Positions 16,236 through 22,852 of a stretch of 46,829 nt of DNA are shown here, in pieces. The notes beneath the pieces were generated by a model. The model ran no database searches. It saw nothing but the letters and a program-made list of their open reading frames with translations, and was not told the DNA's origin. Source of the DNA: Candidatus Segetimicrobium genomatis (GTDB lineage: Bacteria > Sysuimicrobiota > Sysuimicrobiia > Sysuimicrobiales > Segetimicrobiaceae); contig VBAK01000168.1 in assembly GCA_005882275.1 (NCBI GenBank), forward strand, positions 1-46,829, read 5' to 3'. The translations under genes were made by a program, and so were the position numbers. How positions within the stretch are numbered: the stretch's first letter is position 1; every line of letters starts with the position of its first letter.

Positions 16236-17335
16236 TGGTGAAACCGGCCTCCCGGCTGGAGGACCGTGGCCTCCTGCGCGCCGCCGCGAAGGGATGATCC
16301 AAAGGGGCTCGCGCCTCCCGGCGTGGGCCCGGATGCCGTCGGCCCGGATCCGGAAGCGTCGTCTCCCGCCACGCTCGGGCCGGGGAGGCTCACCCCGCCC
16401 CGCATCGCCCCGGCCGCGTACCGCACGCCGAACGCGATGGGGCCGCCGACCGCTCGGGCGCCGTCGCCGAACGCCACCCCATCGACGAACTGCCCCGTCA
16501 GCCGCTCGGCCCGGAGCATCGCGTACACGCCGATCCCGGTCCCCACCACCATCTGCATCAGGAGCAGCCCTAACTGGAAGAAGCCGGCGGCGAGCGAGGC
16601 AATCCCTCCGGCCCCCCCTCCGGGCAGGTCGGGGCCGCCGGTGTTTCCCGCGAACACCTGCCGGATCGGCACGATCACCGCGAGATAAATTGCCGCGGCG
16701 TGAATGACCCTGACGCAGAAGACCACCAGTCCGGTCCTGACGATCACCACCGCCCACCGCGCGGTCCACCGGGCCGTCCCCGGCGCCGCCAGCAGCGCCA
16801 CGGCGAGCGGCGCCAGAAACAGCGCCAGCAGCAGCGTGAGGTGCGCGAAGAAGAGGATCGCCAGATACACCATGGAGCCGATCGCAAAGAGCAGCACCCC
16901 GAGCAGGATTCCCAGCAGCAGCGCGTGGGGGGCCCAGGGGGCCGCCGTGATCCACGGTCCGAGCAACTGTCCGAGCAGTCGGAAGAGGGCGCGATGCGGA
17001 CCCAGCAGCTCCTCTCTGAACTGGGCCCAGCTCTGCGAGAGCAGCCCGGACAGGACCGCGGACCCGGCATCCCGGAGCGTGCCGAAGGCCAGGAGGACGA
17101 TCCGGTTGAGGGAGCCGATCGCCAGCAGGAGTCCGGCGGCGACAAACATCCGGCCAAAGGTCCCCACCAGATCCGGCGCGCCCCCGGGGCGCATCGAGAC
17201 GGCGACGTGGCCCAGCCAGAGGGAGGTCAGCACCGCCCAGGCCAGCCGCATCATCGACTGGGTGGCGCCGGTCGAGACCAGCCACTGTTCCAGCGCGGCG
17301 AACACGTCGGCGATGCCGCGCTCAAACCCGCTCAT
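16232..17335 (-). CDS. VirB6/TrbL-like polytopic membrane protein
   Basis: A 367-residue protein with about six membrane segments: near residues 26-46, 60-86, two between 130 and 185, one near 195-222 and one near 245-275. The last 90 residues are Gly/Pro/Ser-rich and likely cytoplasmic. Hydropathy, length and the position after VirB5/TrbJ-like and VirB4 match VirB6/TrbL, the inner-membrane channel subunit of type IV secretion. Sequence conservation in this family is low, so the call rests on topology and gene order. ATG start 25 bp after the preceding stop; the end overlaps the next gene by 4 bp. Confidence 0.7.
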   Translation of the reverse strand: MSGFERGIADVFAALEQWLVSTGATQSMMRLAWAVLTSLWLGHVAVSMRPGGAPDLVGTFGRMFVAAGLLLAIGSLNRIVLLAFGTLRDAGSAVLSGLLSQSWAQFREELLGPHRALFRLLGQLLGPWITAAPWAPHALLLGILLGVLLFAIGSMVYLAILFFAHLTLLLALFLAPLAVALLAAPGTARWTARWAVVIVRTGLVVFCVRVIHAAAIYLAVIVPIRQVFAGNTGGPDLPGGGAGGIASLAAGFFQLGLLLMQMVVGTGIGVYAMLRAERLTGQFVDGVAFGDGARAVGGPIAFGVRYAAGAMRGGVSLPGPSVAGDDASGSGPTASGPTPGGASPFGSSLRGGAQEATVLQPGGRFHQ

Positions 17336-17360
17336 GGCCCCGTCGCCGCGCCCCGAGAAC

Positions 17361-18368
17361 TCAGTAGAGCGGCCTCAGCTGCGGATCCGTGGACCGCGTC
17401 TCGCCGGCATCCGTCACGACGCCCACCAGCAGGTGCGCGGCCGTGGACACCGTGTCCGCGAATTCCAGCTGCGCGTCCAAGGCCCGGCGGTCCTGCTCCG
17501 CCTGCCGGAGCGTCAGCGAGCCCGTGGTGGCCGCGAGCGCCGCGACCTGCTGGCTGACCTGCGCGGTCTGCTGCACGAGGACGGTGAGGCGGTCCGCCGC
17601 GGCCGCGCCCAGATCCGCCTGCCTCCGCAGGCCCGTGCCCACGCCCGCGACCAGCAGCTCAATGCCCGCCCGCGAGCTGGGCAGGCCCTGCGCGGCGGAC
17701 ACCAGCATCCGGCCGGCCTGGTCCGCCTGCGCCGCCGCGAGCTCGGGACGCAGGTCGCGCGAGACCGCATCCGCCGCCGCCGCCGTCGCCTCGGATGACG
17801 CCCGCTGCTGAACCGCCCCGCCCACGACCACCTGGTCGGTCTCGACAATGCCCATGGCCTCGTGCGCCGTGGCCGGATCGCCTTCTATATAAGCACGGTG
17901 ACGCGCACCGGCCGCGCCCGGCGCCGCCGCCGCCGCGAGCTTCCCGAGGACCGCCTCGAGCGGCCCCCGCAGGGCCCGAGGCAGCGCGGCGATCTGCCGC
18001 GCCAGCCCGTCCAGATCGGCCCCCTCCGGCAGCAGGCCCGGCGATTCCCAGATCATCCGCGTCAGGGTCTCCGAGACCATCTGCGGAAACACCCGGACCC
18101 ATTCCGCCAGGCGGTCGAGCGATGCCCGGACCTCGGCGATGAACCGCGCGAGATCCCCCGGGGTGTCCACGGGCGGCATCTCATCCGGCCACGCGGCTGC
18201 GCCCCCGGACCAGGCCGAGGGCACGATCGCCGTTGATCCCGCGGGGCCGGCGGCAGGCGCTCCGAAGACGGACGCTCCGGAGGCCGGCGCTCCGGAGGCC
18301 GCCGGGATGAGCAGGAGGCCGATCAGGATCCCAAAGGCGTTCGCCCGTCCGATCCATTGTGCAGACAT
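17361..18368 (-). CDS. VirB5/TrbJ-like secreted helical protein
   Basis: A 335-residue protein with a signal peptide (NAFGILIGLLLIPAASG), three Ala/Ser/Gly/Pro pentapeptide repeats just after it, and a largely helical, Ala/Gln-rich remainder. The C-terminal region (residues about 230-320; LVQQTAQVSQQVAALAAT and QDRRALDAQLEFADT) resembles the coiled region of TrbJ/VirB5, which sits at the pilus tip or helps assembly. The start at 18368 has GGAGG 5 nt before it and leads directly into the signal peptide. It overlaps the virB4 3' end by 46 bp. Its place between VirB4 and VirB6 is the canonical place of virB5. Homology is weak, so the role is partly inferred from order. Confidence 0.6.
   Translation of the reverse strand: MSAQWIGRANAFGILIGLLLIPAASGAPASGASVFGAPAAGPAGSTAIVPSAWSGGAAAWPDEMPPVDTPGDLARFIAEVRASLDRLAEWVRVFPQMVSETLTRMIWESPGLLPEGADLDGLARQIAALPRALRGPLEAVLGKLAAAAAPGAAGARHRAYIEGDPATAHEAMGIVETDQVVVGGAVQQRASSEATAAAADAVSRDLRPELAAAQADQAGRMLVSAAQGLPSSRAGIELLVAGVGTGLRRQADLGAAAADRLTVLVQQTAQVSQQVAALAATTGSLTLRQAEQDRRALDAQLEFADTVSTAAHLLVGVVTDAGETRSTDPQLRPLY
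18256..18300. repeat. Three 15-bp imperfect tandem repeats in the VirB5/TrbJ-like gene
   Basis: Units 18256-18270, 18271-18285 and 18286-18300 share the core GCTCCG(G/A)AG and encode consecutive ASGAP-like pentapeptides after the signal peptide. The second and third units differ at one base. Such short in-frame repeats can vary in number by slippage. Confidence 0.6.
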
Positions 18369-20845
18369 GGCACCCTCCGCGATTTGGCGAGCTGCTGGAT
18401 GGCTTCCCACGTCCCCATGCGGGCGGCGAGCCGGTCGCGCTCGCGCCGTTCCTCCGCGGTCGTCGTGGCGATGAGGTAGTCTTCCGGAATGTCCCGAACG
18501 ACGACCACCCCTCCCTCGCGCCCCTCCTGCAGGTCCATGATGACCAGCGCTTCACTGAACACGCCGCGGCGCTGCGCCAGGCTCTTCCACAGCATCCGGT
18601 ACTGGTCGTTGAGCCCGAGCAGCGGGGCGACGCGATCCGCGTCCGCGGCGCGGGTCAGCACCTTCACCGGGGCGTTCTCGAGAATGCCCCGGGCATATTC
18701 GCTTTCGAAATCCTGCACCCGCTGGCTGATCGCCATGATCCCCGCCCCGAACTTGCGGAACCGGCGGAACATGCCCACCAGGGAGTCCGCGGCCACCCGG
18801 TTCAGCAGCGCGGCCCAGGTCTCATCGCTGACCACGTACTTCAGGCGCCCCTCATCGGCCTTGACGCGCCGGTAGATGAGATGGTTGGCCAGCAGGGCGG
18901 CGATCGGCACCAGCTCGGGGTGGTGCTCGTTGAGCCCTTCGGTGTCGATGCAGACGACGTCGGCGCTGAGATCCACCGAGGACGGGCGGTCGAGCAGCCG
19001 GGCGTAGATCCCCTGGTCCACCCACTGCTCCAGCCGGCGCGCGATGCCCCTCGCCGCGGCCCACTCCTCCGGTCCCGCGTGATGCGCGCCGACCTGCTCG
19101 AAGGTGCGCAGGGTGCGAACGAGGTCGTGCAGGAACACGGGCGCGCCGGCGGCCCGCGCGTAGGTCTGGCGGATCGCCGATTCCAACAGCGCCATCTCCT
19201 GGCGATCCGGAGCGCGGTCCGGTTCGGCCACCATCAGCGCGGCGAGGCTCTTGAGCAGGGCGAGCTGAGTGGAATCGGGCTCCACCTCGCCCGCGAGCAG
19301 GTCGAAGGGATTGATCGCGATGCCCGCGTCGGGATCGAGGTGCACGTACTGTCCCCCGTAGACGTCGCAGAAGGTCCGGTAGGCGCCGCCCTTGTCGACG
19401 ATCAGCACCACGGGATCCAGCGCCAGCAGATGCGACAGCCAGGCGATCGCGAAGTGCGTCTTCCCTCCTCCGGACTCGCCGACCACAATGGCGTTCCAGG
19501 ACGGCAGCCGCGGATCGAAGGGATCGAGCGGCACCAGGCTGTCCCGGCGGGTGAAGAACGGGCAGACCGGCCGGACGGCGCCCCGCCACGGCGCGTGGCA
19601 GGGGACGAAATCGGCGGCGTTGCTGGTCAGCATCCGCATCAGCCGCTCATTCGGAAGCCCGCTGAACGGCGCGAGCTGCACGAACTGCCGGCGGAGGGCC
19701 GCCGACTCGATGCGGGCGTCGACGCCGGGAATCTGCTGGAACGCGCCCACCGCGCGCCGGGCGGCCGCGCGCGCCGCCTCCGGATTCGGCTCCTGGAGCA
19801 CCACGGCCGCTCCCACGCGGACCACGCGCTCGCTGGTGAGCTGGATGACGTCGAGGGCGTCCGACAGCTGCCGCTCGACCGCGCGCGCGTTCGAATCACC
19901 GCCGTCCTGGGCGAGCACCGCCTGGCGGCTCAGCCGGCTTTTCAGTTCCAGCCGTTTGATTTGGTCGGACCGAGGGTCGTTCCAGGCTTCAATGACCAGC
20001 CAGTAGGAGCCGGGCAGGGCCTGAAGCGGCCCCACGGCGTTCGGTGTGGTGGGCGTGTCGGGAAGGGCGTCCATCGCGACGACCGCGTGCGCGTGGCCAT
20101 CGAGCCACAGAAAATCCCACCGCCGGAACACGTCCGACCGCGCGACGGCCGTCCGCACCGACCGGCGGCTGAGAAACGGCCAGGCGCCGAGGACGCGCCG
20201 GGGGAGCTCGAGGGATTGGTTGTCCACCGGCACCGCCGGCGGAGGGCAGTAGCGCTTGCGGTCCGGGTTGAAATACCGCCAGATCGCGGCCAGCAGCGCG
20301 CCGTCGTCGAGCGGACGCGCCCGAAATCCGCACCGCTCGCAGTGCCCGACCATCAGATCGCGGAGCATTCCCCATTCGCTCACGTGGCGCAGGTACGTGG
20401 CGCGGTCCAGCGGGGCCCACCAGCGTCTCCGTCCCATCCGCGGGGGGTGATAGGAGAGATCGAGGATCACGCGCTGGCTCACCAGCCGGCCGGCCGCGTG
20501 CGCCTCGCTCAAGGCGGACACGCGGCGCCGGTGGAGCTCCCGCACCACGGCGCGGGAACTCCGGCAGGCATCCGCAAACGCGCGCAGCATCTCCGAATAG
20601 TCGGCGTGGACCTCCACGTAGATCCGGACACACTCGCCTTCGGGCACGGCGGCGCCGATCAAGGTGCGGAGGCGGTCATTGCACGCGCTCAGCTGCGCCG
20701 CGTCCCAGACCTCGGTGCCCGGAAGCGTCACCTCGAACCCCAGGCGGTAGCTCCCATCGCGAAGGACGACCGCGCCATCCCGGATCGTCCAGTACGGCAG
20801 CTCGCGCGTCAGGTCTCCCCACGTCTCCGCCGGCGGCACAGCCAC
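18323..20845 (-). CDS. virB4: VirB4/TraC-family type IV secretion ATPase
   Basis: An 840-residue AAA-like ATPase that powers assembly or transport at the inner face of the secretion channel. The N-terminal 420 residues are the CagE/TrbE/VirB4 domain (for example IRDGAVVLRDGSYRLGF). The P-loop VGESGGGKTHF lies near residue 455, Walker B VVSDETW near 670, and the following RKFGAGIMAISQRVQDF is the motif-C/Q-loop region of VirB4 and TraC. Both nucleotide-binding motifs are intact, unlike the coupling protein's P-loop. GTG start at 20845, 3 bp after the VirB3-like stop; the 3' end overlaps the next gene. Length matches VirB4/TrbE (about 800-850). This is the firmest anchor for calling the locus a type IV system. 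Confidence 0.9.
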   Translation of the reverse strand: MAVPPAETWGDLTRELPYWTIRDGAVVLRDGSYRLGFEVTLPGTEVWDAAQLSACNDRLRTLIGAAVPEGECVRIYVEVHADYSEMLRAFADACRSSRAVVRELHRRRVSALSEAHAAGRLVSQRVILDLSYHPPRMGRRRWWAPLDRATYLRHVSEWGMLRDLMVGHCERCGFRARPLDDGALLAAIWRYFNPDRKRYCPPPAVPVDNQSLELPRRVLGAWPFLSRRSVRTAVARSDVFRRWDFLWLDGHAHAVVAMDALPDTPTTPNAVGPLQALPGSYWLVIEAWNDPRSDQIKRLELKSRLSRQAVLAQDGGDSNARAVERQLSDALDVIQLTSERVVRVGAAVVLQEPNPEAARAAARRAVGAFQQIPGVDARIESAALRRQFVQLAPFSGLPNERLMRMLTSNAADFVPCHAPWRGAVRPVCPFFTRRDSLVPLDPFDPRLPSWNAIVVGESGGGKTHFAIAWLSHLLALDPVVLIVDKGGAYRTFCDVYGGQYVHLDPDAGIAINPFDLLAGEVEPDSTQLALLKSLAALMVAEPDRAPDRQEMALLESAIRQTYARAAGAPVFLHDLVRTLRTFEQVGAHHAGPEEWAAARGIARRLEQWVDQGIYARLLDRPSSVDLSADVVCIDTEGLNEHHPELVPIAALLANHLIYRRVKADEGRLKYVVSDETWAALLNRVAADSLVGMFRRFRKFGAGIMAISQRVQDFESEYARGILENAPVKVLTRAADADRVAPLLGLNDQYRMLWKSLAQRRGVFSEALVIMDLQEGREGGVVVVRDIPEDYLIATTTAEERRERDRLAARMGTWEAIQQLAKSRRVPCLHNGSDGRTPLGS

Positions 20846-20848
20846 ACC

Positions 20849-21169
20849 TCAGACCACGTAGGGGTTGGCGTCCTGATCGGGGGCCGCCACGTACGCGTCG
20901 GGCTCCCCCAGGTAGTCCAGGAGGTGACGGACAAACCTCCGGGGGGTCCGTTCCCGGATGCGGCGCCACAGCAGGAAGACCACACCGGTGGCGGCCGCGG
21001 AGACGCCCGCCTCGGCGCGGGGGATCCCCAGCGCCTTCCCCACCAGCAGGTCGCTCGCCCGTGACAGGATCACGAACGCGACGCCCAATCCCAGCCAGTC
21101 CTCGAGCTCGACCCCGAGGACGGTCACCCCGGCGTCCAGCTTCCGATAGACGGGATGCTGTGGGAGCAC
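20849..21169 (-). CDS. VirB3/TrbD-like small membrane protein
   Basis: A 106-residue protein starting at a GTG 5 bp after the pilin stop; the upstream in-frame sequence overlaps the pilin in another frame and is not plausible protein. It begins VLPQHPVYRKLDAGVTVLGVEL, resembling the N-terminus of VirB3-type proteins, and has two hydrophobic stretches (about residues 30-48 and 60-76). VirB3 anchors VirB4 at the inner membrane; the gene is followed directly by virB4, the usual order. Small size makes the family call moderate. Confidence 0.65.
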   Translation of the reverse strand: MLPQHPVYRKLDAGVTVLGVELEDWLGLGVAFVILSRASDLLVGKALGIPRAEAGVSAAATGVVFLLWRRIRERTPRRFVRHLLDYLGEPDAYVAAPDQDANPYVV

Positions 21170-21174
21170 GCGCG

Positions 21175-21498
21175 CTATCCCTTGATCATCCTGATGATCT
21201 GGCCGCCGAAAAAGAGCACGACCGAGCCGATGATGACCCACAACGCGCTGCGCACGCCGTTCCGATGATCGGCCACGATGAGAGCGCCGGCGACCAGGAG
21301 CGCGGCGGTCGCGTACGCGAGGCCAAACACGCCCGACAGGCTCTCGGCGGCCATGGTGAAGAGGTTGGTCAGCGGCGCGAACAGGTCGCCCGACGGGCCG
21401 CCGCCGGGGAGGCCCTGCGCCTGTCCTGGAACCGGCGTGAGCCAGACCAGCGCCGAGGTCAATCCCATGCCGGCCATCACGCATGCCCTCACTCGCAT
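21175..21498 (-). CDS. VirB2/TrbC-like major pilin
   Basis: A 107-residue prepilin. A signal peptide ends near residue 28 (PVPGQAQG), followed by two hydrophobic helices (about residues 48-75 and 84-102) joined by a short polar loop ADHRNGVRS, the layout of VirB2/TrbC pilins. By family knowledge the mature pilin sits as a hairpin in the inner membrane before polymerising. The ATG lies one base after the VirB10-like stop. Order pilin, VirB3, VirB4 is canonical. Confidence 0.75.
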   Translation of the reverse strand: MRVRACVMAGMGLTSALVWLTPVPGQAQGLPGGGPSGDLFAPLTNLFTMAAESLSGVFGLAYATAALLVAGALIVADHRNGVRSALWVIIGSVVLFFGGQIIRMIKG

Positions 21499-21499
21499 G

Positions 21500-22750
21500 T
21501 CACGATCCTCCCATCACCAGAATGACCATCTGCGCGCCTGCGGGAATCTCGGTCGCCGGCATTCGGCTCCCCGCGAGCCCGCGGGTGTCGAGGGCCTGGG
21601 CCAGACGGGCGGCCACATACGTCCACGCGGGAGCCGGTCCTCCGCCCGAGAACGGATCCCACCCGTCGAGGACGCCGGCGGTCCCCTGCCGGGCGGCCGC
21701 CTGCGCATAGTCGGCGGCCGCCCCAAGCGCCGCGGTTGCCACGGCGGCGCCGGCCGCGGGGGGCTCCATCGACGTCCGGCCGGTCAACCCCGGCACCAGG
21801 CGCTCCGGATCCAGGGCGAGGCCGCGGACCGCGTGCGCGCGGTCGTGGCCCGTCAGTTGGAGCGTGATTTGCACACGACCTCCGGGAGCGAGCGCAGCCT
21901 GCCCGAGCCAGATTCCTGGAGGATCGCCGGCCTCCACCACGGCGGGCGCCGGGGGGCCGCCGGGGACCACGAGGATGCCGGTGACCAGCCTGCCCGAGAG
22001 GCGCGTTCCGGGAACCAGGAGACGCGTCGAGTCGACCGCTTCCCCGGCGGGCTCCGCCGGTGATGAGGGCACCTCTGAGGCCGATGGGTGGTCCGCCGCG
22101 GGACCGGCCACCCGGTTGTAGACGACCGGGACGGCCGGGAGGGCCGTGTCGGGCCTGGCTGAAACACCCGCATCCTGCGCCGGATCGGTTTCCCGGCGAA
22201 CCGCGATGGGACTCCGCGACGGCCCGGCGGTGAGGCCCGCGGACGCGGCGGGAACGGGGAGCGAAGGAAACGACAGCGGTCCCTCACCGGGGCGGCGGGC
22301 CGCGGGCCCGCCCGGCGTGGAGACGCGGATCTGCCCCTGCGGCGGCATGTCCGGGGCCGCGCCACGGGAGCCGGTCGAGGAGATCGGCCGGTGCCCGAAG
22401 ACGTGCCCCGCCGCGAGGACCACCAAGGTCAGCGCGGCCGCCGACAGCGGCACCGCGGCCGCGATGTGGCGCTTGGCGAACACCCGGTCTCCCACATCGG
22501 TCTCGTATTCCCCCCAGGAGAAGAACAGACGCCGCAGCATGTGCCGGCGCCGCCTCTTGTGGAGCTCAGCCTCACTGTCGAGACGGATCTGGGATCCCGA
22601 GATCTGGGCCAGCACCTCGGAGTAGATCGCCGGCGCCTCGACGGCGAGGCGGGCCAGGACCGCCGGGGTGTTCTCCGGGGCGAGGTCCACGCCGTCCCCA
22701 AGCGCGTCTCGAATCTGCTGCGCAGTCTGTGGAGCCAATGAGACCTGCAT
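21500..22750 (-). CDS. VirB10/TrbI-like envelope-spanning protein
   Basis: A 416-residue bitopic protein. About 90 cytoplasmic residues, including a basic stretch (HKRRRRHMLRR), precede a single membrane segment (about 92-113), then a long Pro/Ser/Ala-rich linker typical of periplasm-spanning VirB10. The C-terminal domain opens with LLVPGTRLSGRLVTGILV, similar to the TrbI/VirB10 beta-barrel start, and ends with PAGAQMVILVMGG as TrbI does. It is shorter and more divergent than standard VirB10, so the call is moderate. The ATG at 22750 is preferred to the in-frame TTG at 22762, because the GGAG covering that TTG is at proper ribosome-site distance from the ATG. First gene of the secretion operon; promoter region upstream is AT-rich and palindromic. 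Confidence 0.62.
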   Translation of the reverse strand: MQVSLAPQTAQQIRDALGDGVDLAPENTPAVLARLAVEAPAIYSEVLAQISGSQIRLDSEAELHKRRRRHMLRRLFFSWGEYETDVGDRVFAKRHIAAAVPLSAAALTLVVLAAGHVFGHRPISSTGSRGAAPDMPPQGQIRVSTPGGPAARRPGEGPLSFPSLPVPAASAGLTAGPSRSPIAVRRETDPAQDAGVSARPDTALPAVPVVYNRVAGPAADHPSASEVPSSPAEPAGEAVDSTRLLVPGTRLSGRLVTGILVVPGGPPAPAVVEAGDPPGIWLGQAALAPGGRVQITLQLTGHDRAHAVRGLALDPERLVPGLTGRTSMEPPAAGAAVATAALGAAADYAQAAARQGTAGVLDGWDPFSGGGPAPAWTYVAARLAQALDTRGLAGSRMPATEIPAGAQMVILVMGGS

Positions 22751-22852
22751 CGCGCGCTCCAATCGTAGATATTGAAATATCTGAACATCAGTATATGCAG
22801 ACAGCCAGGCCTGTCAAGAGGCGAACTCCTGCTCCCTATCGAAAGTCCCGCC
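22751..22852. promoter_or_regulatory. AT-rich divergent promoter region with palindromes
   Basis: This 102-bp gap separates the divergently read secretion operon and the Lon-like protease. A 7-bp perfect inverted repeat AGATATT/AATATCT with a 2-bp centre covers 22767-22782. It overlaps a second, imperfect one (ATATCTGA and TCAGTATAT around ACA, 22777-22796). The stretch 22761-22797 is the most AT-rich of the neighbourhood. Possible -10 boxes are TACGAT (- strand, 22763-22768) and TATATG (+ strand, 22792-22797), without convincing -35 partners at the right distance. The palindromes are good candidates for a repressor site controlling one or both genes. Confidence 0.5.

Noticed and set aside
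12644-22750. Reading the secretion locus as an integrative conjugative element
   Set aside because: No relaxase, integrase, replication gene or flanking repeats are visible, and the operon boundaries are inside the window.
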